Assembly (NCBI GenBank): GCA_011250595.1
Contig: JAANMP010000029.1
Location: 1-58,494, forward strand
Length of the DNA: 58,494 bases
Reading direction: 5' to 3'
Source of the DNA: Bacillus sp. MM2020_1
Lineage (GTDB): Bacteria; Bacillota; Bacilli; Bacillales; Cytobacillaceae
The notes beneath the pieces were generated by a model that saw nothing but the letters and a program-made list of their open reading frames with translations, was not told the DNA's origin and did no database searches. The position numbers and the translations under genes were made by a program. Positions 16,345 to 25,050 of this stretch are shown one piece after another; positions within the stretch are counted from its first letter, which is position 1, and every line of letters begins with the position of its first letter.

Positions 16345-16389
16345 ATATAAAAAAACAAACCCGAAAAGATGCCTTTTCAGGTTTTGTTT
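16345..16389 (-). terminator. Terminator of the dedA operon
   Basis: A long stem (about 16353-16368 with 16373-16389) containing GAAAAG/CTTTTC, followed on the minus strand by a long T tract. It overlaps the end of the DedA gene. Confidence 0.8.
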
Positions 16390-16994
16390 TTATCCAATTC
16401 CGTTGATTCTTTTTTTCTCTTTTTTATAGACATAACGAGGAGATAGAGTAAAAAAAGAATGAAAAATAACAGTCCTGCATATGGAATATAGTCTGGATTA
16501 ATATGGAGTACCTTTCCTGCATAATAACCGCCTACAATAAAAGGAATGGTCCATAGTACTGTGCCTAGCAAGGAAAACAGGAAAAACATTCGAAAAGGAA
16601 TGTTATTAATCCCAGCAAAGTAGGGACTGATCTGCCGAATACCTGGTAGATAAAAACCGAAAACGATTGTTTTACGTACGTTTTTCGCATAGATACGACT
16701 TACCTTTTCCAAACGGTCATCCGTAATCCCGATATACTTACCATATTTTTTTATAAATGGGGACCCTACATATTTCCCGACTGAATAAGCGGTCTGCATC
16801 CCAATAAATGCTCCGAGACTGGAACACAGCATGGTTAGCCCCAAGGAGAGCTGGTGGTGAAAACTGAGCACGCCAATTAAAAAGAGTAGCGATTCTTCAG
16901 GAGCTGGAATGCCAATAATACCAAAGAATAAGAAGAGAAAAATAACGAAGTATCCGTATATATTAATATAATTTATGATCGTTTCTACATTCAT
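16377..16994 (-). CDS. DedA-family membrane protein
   Basis: A 205-residue SNARE-associated/DedA (PF09335) membrane protein. The GIIGIPAPEESLLFLIG helix-turn and the GFYLPGIRQISPYFAGINNIPF segment are characteristic. DedA proteins translocate undecaprenyl phosphate or other phospholipids, which suits its place behind a polysaccharide deacetylase gene and near bcrC. It is the last gene of the two-component-system operon, eight bases behind the deacetylase, and closed by a strong terminator. Confidence 0.87.
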   Translation of the reverse strand: MNVETIINYINIYGYFVIFLFLFFGIIGIPAPEESLLFLIGVLSFHHQLSLGLTMLCSSLGAFIGMQTAYSVGKYVGSPFIKKYGKYIGITDDRLEKVSRIYAKNVRKTIVFGFYLPGIRQISPYFAGINNIPFRMFFLFSLLGTVLWTIPFIVGGYYAGKVLHINPDYIPYAGLLFFILFLLYLLVMSIKKRKKESTELDKNKT

Positions 16995-17002
16995 AGTTCC
17001 CT

Positions 17003-17707
17003 CTAAAAGTTCACTTCATTTAAAGTGATAAATTTTGTACCCTTATTTATGTTTTCCTGTAAATAAACTTCTAAACTCTGCAGCATATAACGTGGCGCTA
17101 GCCGATCGGCACCCCATGTTTCCCCACAATCATGAAGCAGCAGCACGGAGCCTGCTTCTGTCGCTTGGAGCAATTGTTCCAGCAGGCCGTTTTTACCTTT
17201 TGCTACCTTCCAATCACCAAAAATGTCCGACCATATGATCACTTTAAATTGTTTACTCAAAAATAGGCTGGCGATATTAAAGCTTCCCCATGGCGGCCGG
17301 TAAAAGGTCACTTTTTCATGGGTGATCTCGCTGATTGCCTGTTCTGTCATTTTCAGCTGCTTCTTTAACCGAAAGGGTGAGAGAATCCAGCTCGAAATAT
17401 GGTCATAATGATGAATGCCAATCGTATGTCCCTCCTGACTCATCCGTTTAATAATAGCAGGATAGGCCTTCACTTTACTGCCCACCACAAAAAAAGATGC
17501 CTTTACACCGTACTTTTGCAAAAGATCAAGCAATTGCGGGGTGTATTCAGGATTGGGACCATCATCAAACGTTAATGCGATCGCCGGGGTATTGATTCTT
17601 TTGATAATGCCCCGACCGCTCATCCGTATGATTAGTGTTGGTAATATGGCATAGATCAGAAAAAAAATGAATAAAAGTATAACACTCTCGCTCACTATTT
17701 TAATCAC
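17003..17707 (-). CDS. Membrane-anchored polysaccharide deacetylase
   Basis: A 234-residue NodB-fold deacetylase with an N-terminal signal anchor (residues 8-28). Catalytic motifs: TFDDGPNP (about residues 46-53), IHHYDH where the metal-binding H-x3-H is expected, and YRPPWGSFN. Its substrate is likely peptidoglycan or another surface glycan. The start overlaps the histidine kinase stop by four bases, so it is translationally coupled to the two-component system and probably regulated by it. Confidence 0.85.
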   Translation of the reverse strand: MIKIVSESVILLFIFFLIYAILPTLIIRMSGRGIIKRINTPAIALTFDDGPNPEYTPQLLDLLQKYGVKASFFVVGSKVKAYPAIIKRMSQEGHTIGIHHYDHISSWILSPFRLKKQLKMTEQAISEITHEKVTFYRPPWGSFNIASLFLSKQFKVIIWSDIFGDWKVAKGKNGLLEQLLQATEAGSVLLLHDCGETWGADRLAPRYMLQSLEVYLQENINKGTKFITLNEVNF

Positions 17708-19083
17708 TCAAAAACCTTTCCTTTCTGTTTGGGTAAGAACAGCACCACCTCTGTTCCCACTCCTTCCGTACTTTTTACGATAATTTCCCCTTGATGCTGC
17801 TTCATGATATTTTTTGCAATCGACAAGCCTAGCCCTGTCCCGCCTGTCTCTCTGCTTCTCGCCTTGTCCACTCGGTAAAAACGCTCAAAGACATTTTCAA
17901 TTTCACGTGCCGGTATGCCGATCCCGTAATCTTTTACTGTGATGCTTGTCAATTGTTCCTTATCCTTTAAATACACATCGATCGTATCTGTACTGTATTT
18001 GATGGCGTTATCGATTAGGATAATAATCGCCTGTTTTAGCTTTCCTTCATCCGCGAATACCGAAATGGCAGGATCTTCGTAATGAAGGTTAATTTCTCGC
18101 TTATAGGCACTTTTTATTTGCTTGAATAAATTCTCACACAAGGATACCAAATGGATAAATTTCGTTTCCAAACGATTTCCAGATTCTGTATCAGCTAAAT
18201 CTAGAAATCTTTCTGTCATTTTTTGAATTCTTGTTGCTTCTGAGTGGATGGATTCAATCGCATCATGGGCGACCACTTCATTTTTCAACCCCCGTCTTAG
18301 CAGTAGGTCTGCATAGCTTTTAATCACCGTGAGCGGGGTCTTTAATTCATGCGAGGCATCAGAAATAAATTGCCTCTGTTTTTCAAGATTTGCCTCTAAT
18401 TTGTCAATCATCCGATTAAACGTCACAGCCAATTTTTGCAGCTCGTCCTTTGTCTCATGTTGGATGATAATCTTTTTCGGGATTCCACTTTGTTCAATAT
18501 CCTCCATGGTGTTAATCATATTGGAGATCGGTTTCATAATCAGGTTGGATAACCATCTGCCCCCGAGCAGTGATAATACCGCACCTAGGATGGTACAAAA
18601 GGCAAGAATGGAAAGTAATAAGTCCTTTCCTGTTTCCAATCCTACTAATTTCTCCCCAAACTCTAATGTTCCGACAACCTGTCCTTTTGATTGAATTGGC
18701 ACCCTGACAATGGCAATTTGTTCTTCGCCATTCTTTTGTCTAATGGTACGCCTTTGAGTCCCCTTTTCAGAAGCGAATTGCGGTTTTATTCTAGCAGCCA
18801 AGTGCTGATCATTGGTTACTTGACTGACAATTTTGGAATCCGGCTGAACAATCCTAATAAATGAATGGTTTGTTAAATAGGGAGTTAATTTCTCTTTAAT
18901 AACAGTAGGAGAATCTTCCTTGTTGATTTCATTTATCAAATAATTAGCCTTCTGAAATAGTTCACCATCTTCCATATTGACTGTAATCTTCATAAATGAA
19001 AAAAAGACAACCGCATTCACAGCGAGTAAAACACAAAGTATCCATGCCGTTGTAATCAAATTTATTTTTGTGGTAATCTTCAT
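17704..19083 (-). CDS. Sensor histidine kinase
   Basis: A 459-residue class I membrane kinase. Transmembrane helix near residues 9-31, an extracellular sensor of about 125 residues, a second helix near 155-178, a HAMP linker, the H-box SDASHELKTPLTVIKSYADL with its phosphorylated His near residue 246, then N, G1 (DYGIGIP), F and G2 (GGTGLGLSIAK) boxes of the ATPase domain. Four bases separate it from the response regulator gene. The signal is unknown; the linked deacetylase and DedA suggest envelope stress. Confidence 0.92.
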   Translation of the reverse strand: MKITTKINLITTAWILCVLLAVNAVVFFSFMKITVNMEDGELFQKANYLINEINKEDSPTVIKEKLTPYLTNHSFIRIVQPDSKIVSQVTNDQHLAARIKPQFASEKGTQRRTIRQKNGEEQIAIVRVPIQSKGQVVGTLEFGEKLVGLETGKDLLLSILAFCTILGAVLSLLGGRWLSNLIMKPISNMINTMEDIEQSGIPKKIIIQHETKDELQKLAVTFNRMIDKLEANLEKQRQFISDASHELKTPLTVIKSYADLLLRRGLKNEVVAHDAIESIHSEATRIQKMTERFLDLADTESGNRLETKFIHLVSLCENLFKQIKSAYKREINLHYEDPAISVFADEGKLKQAIIILIDNAIKYSTDTIDVYLKDKEQLTSITVKDYGIGIPAREIENVFERFYRVDKARSRETGGTGLGLSIAKNIMKQHQGEIIVKSTEGVGTEVVLFLPKQKGKVFE

Positions 19084-19087
19084 TGGT

Positions 19088-19786
19088 TTAATTCTCCCTT
19101 ACGGTATAACCGATTCCCCTCACCGTCTGAATAATCGTTGGCTCAGAAAAACCTTCTTCTATTTTCTTTCGTAAATGTCTGATAAACACATCGATGACAT
19201 TCGTTTCTCCTTCATATTCATAACCCCACACATGCAGGAGGATACTTTCTCGCGTGACAATTTTATTTTTATTGGATAGTAAATAAACGAGTAAATCAAA
19301 TTCCCTAGGAGTTAACGTGATTGCAGTCTCCCCCCTTGTGACTTCTCTTGTATCAAGATTAACGGTTAAATCCTTGATTTCTAAAAAGGAGTCATCTTCT
19401 TGTGAAGTCTTGACGGCATTGGTAATTTGCCGAAGACAAGAGCGGATTCTTGCTAATAGTTCCTCAATTTCAAATGGCTTGGTGATGTAATCATTCGCTC
19501 CCTGATCGAGTCCTGCCACCTTGTCGATTGTCATATTTCGGGCTGTTAGTAAAATAACGGGCAGAAGGTCATTCTCTTTTCGTATTCTTCTTAAAACCTC
19601 TATGCCATTCATCTCAGGTAACATAACATCCAATAAAATCAAATCCAACTTTTCATCTAAAGCTGCCTGTAATCCCGATTTCCCATCATAAGCAACCATT
19701 ACTTCGTATCCCTCATACTCTAGTTCGAGCTTTAATATCTTGGCAATTTGTTTTTCATCCTCTACCACCAAAATCCGCTGTGTCAT
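19088..19786 (-). CDS. OmpR/PhoB-family response regulator
   Basis: A 232-residue response regulator with a receiver domain (acidic pocket EDE near residues 9-11, phospho-acceptor Asp in LLDVMLPE near 53, LTAR and the KPF lysine near 102) and a C-terminal winged helix (TPREFDLLVYL ... IDVFIRHLRKKI ... TVRGIGYTV). It is the first gene of the operon that continues with its kinase, the deacetylase and DedA, and probably activates that operon. Confidence 0.94.
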   Translation of the reverse strand: MTQRILVVEDEKQIAKILKLELEYEGYEVMVAYDGKSGLQAALDEKLDLILLDVMLPEMNGIEVLRRIRKENDLLPVILLTARNMTIDKVAGLDQGANDYITKPFEIEELLARIRSCLRQITNAVKTSQEDDSFLEIKDLTVNLDTREVTRGETAITLTPREFDLLVYLLSNKNKIVTRESILLHVWGYEYEGETNVIDVFIRHLRKKIEEGFSEPTIIQTVRGIGYTVREN

Positions 19787-19962
19787 CGTCAGCCCTCCTT
19801 TTATTGCAGAAACCTATGTTGTAAATCTACCTTATATATTAGACTAAACTTATTTATCTAGATATTTATCTACTACAATTTAGCATGATTTCTGCTTAGT
19901 TTTCTTTTTTTCATTGAATTTTAATCTAATCTTTCCTATTCACCCTTAGCTCAAGATAAGTG

Positions 19963-19988
19963 CAAAAAAAAGAACCACACAGGTTCTT
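19963..19988 (-). terminator. Terminator of the CmpB-like permease gene
   Basis: AAGAACC/GGTTCTT arms (19970-19976, 19982-19988) and a minus-strand T8. Confidence 0.8.
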
Positions 19989-20028
19989 CTTCATTTTTAT
20001 ATAGTGTCATTCTTTCGGTGTCAGGCAC

Positions 20029-20622
20029 CTATTGGATTTGATTCGTTGGTTCATCGGTAATAAGATCCTGTAAGGAATGTTTCCGGATGGCTAAGACGAG
20101 GTCGGCAAGGAGGTATAGTCCTACCGCTGACCAAATCCATGCCCAATAAGGTTCAATGTCTCCGTACATCAAGACAATTGCAGGGTGAATCCATTTTATG
20201 CAAAGTAGCGAGAGAATACTCCAGCAGACAGAAAAAGGCAAACAAATATGTCCATGAAGCTGCAGAGGTGAATTGGAATAATCCCACCATTGCCGGTTAA
20301 ATAGCTTCTGTAATAATGCCCCCGTCAGATATTCCACCATGGTTGGGATCAAGGAGCAAAGGAGAATCACCACTGCCCAATTCGTCTCTGGTGAAATTAG
20401 ATAGACCAGGAGGACAGGAGTAAAGCCGTACATCGGTTTAAATGGTCCGAATAAAAAATTCGGCTTAAAAAACTCCCGCTTTGTGACGAAGTTATAACTG
20501 TTTTCCAGCAGCCAGCCTATCAACGAATATATGGTGAAATAGAAAATAATCGCTGCTGCTCCTTCAAGATTGAAAATATTCGGATTTTGAAACTCAATAC
20601 CATTCAGCAAGTTAATGATCAT
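20029..20622 (-). CDS. Putative ABC-transporter permease-like membrane protein (PF06541 type)
   Basis: A 197-residue membrane protein with five or six helices. The family signatures are clear: YSLIGWLLENSYN, FLFGPFKPMYGFTP, MVEYLTGALLQKLF and WWDYSNSPLQLHGHICLPFS. The family is often annotated as a putative ABC permease, but no ATPase gene adjoins it and the role is unknown. The ATG at 20622 has AAAGGTGG upstream; the ATG at 20640 precedes that site. It is monocistronic. Confidence 0.7.
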   Translation of the reverse strand: MIINLLNGIEFQNPNIFNLEGAAAIIFYFTIYSLIGWLLENSYNFVTKREFFKPNFLFGPFKPMYGFTPVLLVYLISPETNWAVVILLCSLIPTMVEYLTGALLQKLFNRQWWDYSNSPLQLHGHICLPFSVCWSILSLLCIKWIHPAIVLMYGDIEPYWAWIWSAVGLYLLADLVLAIRKHSLQDLITDEPTNQIQ

Positions 20623-20717
20623 GGCTAAACCACCTTTCATGGATAAGAATTTCCCACTTTAGGTTTAACAGCAGGGCTGCCAAATATACAAAAAAATTCC
20701 TATTTGTGATTCGGCTG

Positions 20718-21245
20718 AATTTGGCGGCGGCCGGGATGGATTCCGCCAATTTGGGCTAGGATTCCGCCAACTATCGGAGTTATTCCGCCAAATCGGACCG
20801 GGATTCCGCCAAACTTCAGAATGATTACGCCGATTCCTCTATTGATTCCGCCAACCCCATTTATTTACCTTTTTTAATAGGGGCACGAGCCCGTTCACTT
20901 TTTGTTTAGCAGCTGGCGCTCGGATTATGGATTCCGCCAATTTGGGCCGGGATTCCGCCTACTTTCGAAGTTATTCCGCCAAACTGGGCCGGGATTCCGC
21001 CAAACTTCAGAAGGATTCCGCCGAATTCCCTAATGATTCCGCCAAACCCCTTTTAATTACCTTTTTTAATAGGGGCACAAGCCCGTTCACTTCTTGTTTA
21101 GCAGCTGGCGCTAGGATTATGGATTCCGCCAATTTGGGCCAGGATTCCGCCAACTATCGGAGTTATTCCGCCAAATCGGGCCGGGATTCCGCCAAACTTC
21201 AGAAGGATTCCGCCGATTCCTCTATTGATTCCGCCAACCCCATTT
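20718..21245. repeat. Nested tandem repeat: 21-bp ATTCCGCC units in ~191-bp super-units
   Basis: Units of 21 bases beginning ATTCCGCC (mostly ATTCCGCCAA) recur about six times, then a ~65-base spacer containing TTTTTTAATAGGGGCAC and TTTAGCAGCTGGCGCT, then the block repeats. Equivalent positions are 20740, 20931 and 21123, so the super-period is 191-192 bases. The first unit is preceded by an inverted piece (AATTTGGCGG at 20718-20727 against CCGCCAATTT at 20743-20752). The plus strand is open in places because 21 is a multiple of three, giving a heptad-like DSAxxxx reading, but no ribosome binding site supports translation. The stretch 20641-21471 holds no gene apart from this. Confidence 0.9.
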
Positions 21246-21471
21246 TGAGCACTAATTAATCGCACCTTTCCTCAGGTTTCGGGCCCACGGACCTAGGCAT
21301 GTGATCGGGGCGAAAAAGGAATTAGACTAACTTTTTTTTCAAAAATAAATAAACGCTTTTCGAACCAGTCGACGATAATCAACACATTGTTGTTTTTTGT
21401 ATATTGCTAATCTCACGCTGAGTTGTAAAATAAAATTATAACCGCGTCAACAATCCTAGGGGGAATGATTG

Positions 21472-22197
21472 ATGGACTCAACCATTAAAGTGGAACAAGT
21501 AAGCAAAAGCTTTGGAAAAAAGATCGTTTTAAATAATGTCAATTTAACGATTGAGAAAGGGCAATTATTTGGACTAATTGGTCCTTCAGGGGCCGGGAAA
21601 ACCACCCTTGTCAAAATGATTGTCGGGATGGAAAAGGCTGATACAGGTACCATTCATGTCTTAAAGGAGAAAATGCCGAACCTTGCCTTACTTCAAGAAA
21701 TTGGCTATATGGCCCAAGCCGATGCCTTGTATGGCGAGTTAACAGGCGAAGAGAATCTGAAATTTTTCGCTTCTCTCTTCGGGTTAACTAAAGAAGCACA
21801 GAAACAGCGGCTTACTTATGTGGCCAACTTAGTAAACCTGACAGATGACTTAAAGAAACGGGTCGCAGCTTATTCCGGCGGAATGAAACGACGCTTATCC
21901 TTGGCGATTGCACTAATTCAAGATCCTAAAATACTAATCTTAGATGAACCCACTGTCGGCATCGATCCCGAATTAAAGTTATCCATTTGGAAAGAATTTT
22001 TACGCTTGAAAAATGAAGAGGAAAAAACCATCATCGTCACGACCCATGTCATGGATGAAGCGGTGAAATGTGATTATGTAGCCATGGTCCGTGATGGCCG
22101 CATTTTAACGAGTGGGACGCCAACCGAATTAAAGGCGCTCTACAAAACAGACGATTTTGATGAGGTATTTTTGAAGGCAGGGGTGAAACAATCATGA
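21472..22197 (+). CDS. ABC-2 type transporter ATP-binding protein
   Basis: A 241-residue export-type ATPase. Walker A GPSGAGKTT (about residues 36-44), signature YSGGMKRRLSLAIAL, Walker B ILILDEPTVGIDPE and the H-loop THVMDEA are intact. ATG at 21472 has AGGGGG upstream. The stop overlaps the start of the permease gene by four bases. Together they form a DrrAB- or YhgE-like exporter of lipid, drug or antimicrobial peptide type; the substrate cannot be read. Confidence 0.92.
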   Translation: MDSTIKVEQVSKSFGKKIVLNNVNLTIEKGQLFGLIGPSGAGKTTLVKMIVGMEKADTGTIHVLKEKMPNLALLQEIGYMAQADALYGELTGEENLKFFASLFGLTKEAQKQRLTYVANLVNLTDDLKKRVAAYSGGMKRRLSLAIALIQDPKILILDEPTVGIDPELKLSIWKEFLRLKNEEEKTIIVTTHVMDEAVKCDYVAMVRDGRILTSGTPTELKALYKTDDFDEVFLKAGVKQS

Positions 22198-23252
22198 GAG
22201 TGATTGCGCTAATTAAACGAATTTGTCAACAGATGTTTCGGGACAAACGCACCTTAGCCTTGTTATTTGTTGCTCCACTACTGATTCTTACCCTGATGTA
22301 CTTTTTATTCAACGGCAATACCGTTGATCCAAAATTAGGGGTTACAGGTGTAGATAGTGATTTAACAGCGGCTTTCAAAAAGGCAGACATTCAGGTGAAA
22401 GAATACAAGTCAGTAACAAATCATACCATTCTAGATGATGATCTTGACGGGCTCCTGCAGCAGGAGAATGGCAAAATAAAGCTTACACTTCGGAATGACG
22501 ATCCTACAAAAGCAAAAGCACTGCAAATGAAGGTAAACCAGGTAACTTCGGCACAGTTCCAAGCACAGATGATGATGCAAAGCGCGGGAAAAGCACTAGC
22601 TATGACGCCGAAAAATATCGATATTCACTACGTTTATGGTGATTCAGACACCGTCTTTTTTGATGTATTAAGTCCGATATTAGTTGGTTTCTTTGTATTC
22701 TTTTTCGTGTTTATTATTTCAGGAATTGGTTTATTACGTGAGCGGACTACAGGCACCTTGGAGCGATTGATGTCAACTCCGATTCGGAGATGGGAAATCG
22801 TTACCGCCTACTTGGTGGGGTATGGACTATTCGCGGTGATTCAAACGATAATTGTTGTTTTCTATGCTATTAATGTATTAGATATCGTCCTTGTCGGGTC
22901 GATATGGAATGTGCTCCTGACAAATTTATTATTAGCTTTGGTGGCACTCTCGCTAGGAATCCTGTTATCGACCTTTGCAGCTTCTGAGTTCCAAATGATT
23001 CAATTTATCCCGATTGCCGTCATACCGCAAATCTTTTTTGCAGGAATTTTCCCGCTAGAAGGGATGGCCGATTGGTTACAAGCAGTCGCGAAGGTGATGC
23101 CTATGTACTATGCAGGAGATGCCTTAAAAGGTGTGATGTATAAAGGGTTTAGTTTGAGTGATATCAGTGGAGACCTTCTCGCCTTAGTAATCTTCGCTGC
23201 CCTTTTCATTGTTTTGAATATCTTCTCATTGAAAAAATACCGAAAGTTATAA
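22194..23252 (+). CDS. ABC-2 type transporter permease
   Basis: A 352-residue membrane subunit: one N-terminal helix, an extracellular domain of about 120 residues, then five helices with the ABC-2 signature (RERTTGTLERLMSTPIRRWEIVTAYLVGYG). It forms an exporter with the upstream ATPase, with which it is translationally coupled. It ends at a strong bidirectional terminator. Confidence 0.9.
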   Translation: MRVIALIKRICQQMFRDKRTLALLFVAPLLILTLMYFLFNGNTVDPKLGVTGVDSDLTAAFKKADIQVKEYKSVTNHTILDDDLDGLLQQENGKIKLTLRNDDPTKAKALQMKVNQVTSAQFQAQMMMQSAGKALAMTPKNIDIHYVYGDSDTVFFDVLSPILVGFFVFFFVFIISGIGLLRERTTGTLERLMSTPIRRWEIVTAYLVGYGLFAVIQTIIVVFYAINVLDIVLVGSIWNVLLTNLLLALVALSLGILLSTFAASEFQMIQFIPIAVIPQIFFAGIFPLEGMADWLQAVAKVMPMYYAGDALKGVMYKGFSLSDISGDLLALVIFAALFIVLNIFSLKKYRKL

Positions 23253-23270
23253 TTTAGTTCAACCAAAAAT

Positions 23271-23313
23271 AAATAGGGAGCGAAGATTGATTAATCTTCG
23301 CTCCCTATTTCAT
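23271..23313. terminator. Bidirectional terminator
   Basis: A perfect 18-bp stem (23271-23288 with 23293-23310, loop GATT) between convergent genes, with T-rich flanks on both sides. Confidence 0.92.
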
Positions 23314-23315
23314 TT

Positions 23316-23858
23316 TTAGCGGATTGTTTTTAAAGCGCCGCTCCAAGCATTCACTTCGTCAAGCATTGCATTTACATTTGTAAGGTGTAATTCAGCTGGC
23401 TTGAACTCACTGCCGTTTACAAAGTCTGTGAATAATGACAATGTTGGATGTACGCGAACGTCAGCAATTTTTAATTCACCCATGATGCCGCGTAAATGTT
23501 CAGCTGCACGAGCACCGCCTGTTGAACCATAGCTTACGATACCTGCTGCTTTGTCATTCCAAGCTTCACGCGCAAAATCAAGAGCATTTTTTAATGCACC
23601 AGTGATGCTGTGGTTGTATTCTTGAACAATGAATACGAAACCATCTAAGCTGGCAAGTTTGCTATTCCATTCTGCAATTCCTGGCTCTGAGCCATCAGTT
23701 GTTCCTAAGAATGGTAAATTGAAGTCTGCAATATCAACGATTTCATAATTTGCATCGCCACGTTTGTCGGCAATCCCTTTCACCCATTCTCCTACTTGTG
23801 GGCTTACACGTCCTTGACGTGTGCTTCCTAAAATAATACCAATGTTTAATTTTGTCAT
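23316..23858 (-). CDS. NADPH-dependent FMN reductase (azoreductase/chromate reductase type)
   Basis: A 180-residue flavodoxin-fold reductase. The FMN phosphate loop reads GSTRQGR (residues 12-18) and the segments VQEYNHSITGALKNALDFA and VSYGSTGGARAAEHLR are typical of the NAD(P)H-dependent FMN reductase family. It reduces flavins, quinones or xenobiotics in the cytoplasm. ATG at 23858 follows AAGGAGG; the longer frame from 23924 runs through that site. It is monocistronic. Confidence 0.9.
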   Translation of the reverse strand: MTKLNIGIILGSTRQGRVSPQVGEWVKGIADKRGDANYEIVDIADFNLPFLGTTDGSEPGIAEWNSKLASLDGFVFIVQEYNHSITGALKNALDFAREAWNDKAAGIVSYGSTGGARAAEHLRGIMGELKIADVRVHPTLSLFTDFVNGSEFKPAELHLTNVNAMLDEVNAWSGALKTIR

Positions 23859-24132
23859 TGTTTTTTCCTCCTTTGTTGTTGAATCACCAAATAGTCTACC
23901 TAAAAAACCCAACTTCAACACCACCTATAAGAAATGTTTTTATCTAAAAAGTTACGTAGTGTTCATGAATAAACAAAACACTTTCCAAACAATATTACAG
24001 ATTACTCTCGAATTAAAATATAATAAATTAATATATCTCTAATTCAAAGTAATCTTATAATATTAATTCAGTTTTGTCAACGAAATAATCCTTTTATTTT
24101 TACATAAATAGATTCCCCAAAAGAGTAAATAA

Positions 24133-24168
24133 AAAACCACTTAGCAAAACTTTTTGCTAAGTGGTTTT
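24133..24168. terminator. Terminator downstream of the AhpD-like operon
   Basis: A 17-bp stem (24133-24149 with 24152-24168) with CT between the arms, and A/T-rich flanks on both sides. Confidence 0.85.
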
Positions 24169-24180
24169 CTTGTCTAGCTT

Positions 24181-24357
24181 TTAATCAATAAACCCTTTAT
24201 CCTTCAAAAACTCATAGGCATTGCTTTGATATTCTTCTTTAATCTGAAACTCAAGTGTACCCTCAACGATTTTAGCACACCGTCCACCATAAGGTTTAAG
24301 TGCTTCCTTTATTTCTTTTAATTCAACAGTGCTCTTAAGTGGGTAATTTACTTTCAT
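24181..24357 (-). CDS. Hypothetical 58-residue protein
   Basis: Starts at ATG 24357 after AAGGAGG and reads MKVNYPLKSTVELKEIKEAL, with the later segment GGRCAKIVEG and an end EFLKDKGFID. It has one cysteine, no membrane segment, and looks like a small alpha/beta fold. It lies 44 bases behind the AhpD-like gene and before a terminator, so the two are probably one operon under the divergent Rrf2 regulator. I do not recognise the family. Confidence 0.7.
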   Translation of the reverse strand: MKVNYPLKSTVELKEIKEALKPYGGRCAKIVEGTLEFQIKEEYQSNAYEFLKDKGFID

Positions 24358-24401
24358 TGTACTCGCCTCCTTAAATTATCACACTCAGTTCGTCGAGAGT
24401 G

Positions 24402-24851
24402 TTATTTTTCAGTTGCTAAATTACCCATTGAAATAGAAATTCTATTCCAGTTGTTAATTTGATTGATGATTAGAACAAGATCAACATATTGTTTCTCGTC
24501 AAAATGTGCACGTACTCGTTGGTAAAGCTCATCTGGTACTCGTTTTGTTGGGATTAAAGTTACATGCTCTGTCAACTCTAAAGCCACTTTTTCTGCCTCT
24601 GTGTAAAATGTGCACTCTTCCCAAGCACTAATACAATATATACGTTGTTCCGTTTCTCCCATTTTTCTAGCATCAGCAGTATGCATGTTAAGACAATATG
24701 CACAACCATTTAGTTGAGAAGCCCGAATTTTTATAAGTTCTCGAAGTTTACGATCAATACCCGTAGTTTTCGTATACTTCTCCATTTCCATCATTATGTT
24801 AAGTCCTTGTGGTGCTACATTAGAATAATCAATTCTTGGTTCCAATTTCAT
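24402..24851 (-). CDS. AhpD-like alkylhydroperoxidase / carboxymuconolactone-decarboxylase family protein
   Basis: A 149-residue all-helical protein with the CxxC-x3-H active site (CAYCLNMH near residues 51-58) of AhpD-type peroxidases. Members reduce peroxides or act as thiol-redox partners in the cytoplasm. Several ATG-proximal features fit: good ribosome binding site AAGGAGG, and a start 200 bases from the divergent Rrf2 gene. It is probably induced by oxidative or electrophile stress through that regulator (inference). Confidence 0.88.
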   Translation of the reverse strand: MKLEPRIDYSNVAPQGLNIMMEMEKYTKTTGIDRKLRELIKIRASQLNGCAYCLNMHTADARKMGETEQRIYCISAWEECTFYTEAEKVALELTEHVTLIPTKRVPDELYQRVRAHFDEKQYVDLVLIINQINNWNRISISMGNLATEK

Positions 24852-24956
24852 TTCCTCCTTAATATTAGGTCTTAGAAATAAACAAATTAACGATAATACT
24901 AATCGCCGATTAACACTGTCTATATTACAACGTTCAGTTTATAATGTCAAACCTCT

Positions 24957-24983
24957 ACCAAAGGTAATTGATACCAAAGGTAA
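24957..24983. promoter_or_regulatory. Two ACCAAAGGTAA repeats in the divergent Rrf2/AhpD promoter region
   Basis: Identical 11-mers at 24957-24967 and 24973-24983, each containing the palindrome ACC-AAA-GGT, have centres 16 bases apart. They lie between the divergent regulator and its likely target and are candidate Rrf2 operators. Confidence 0.5.
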
Positions 24984-25050
24984 ATTTGACAAAGTATTAA
25001 AACATTTCTAAGATTGATTTACATAATCACATTTCAAAGAAGGTGTTTTC

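Noticed and set aside
20718..21245. CRISPR array
   Set aside because: The spaced units are 21 bases with no conserved repeat of 24-36 bases, no unique spacers and no cas genes.
20927..21259. Plus-strand 110-residue frame with DSAKxxx heptads
   Set aside because: It is only the translation of the 21-bp repeats, with no ribosome binding site and no homologue I recognise; similar frames occur in the other arrays.
23821..24042. 73-residue plus-strand frame
   Set aside because: Overlaps the start of the FMN reductase gene on the other strand and lacks a ribosome binding site.
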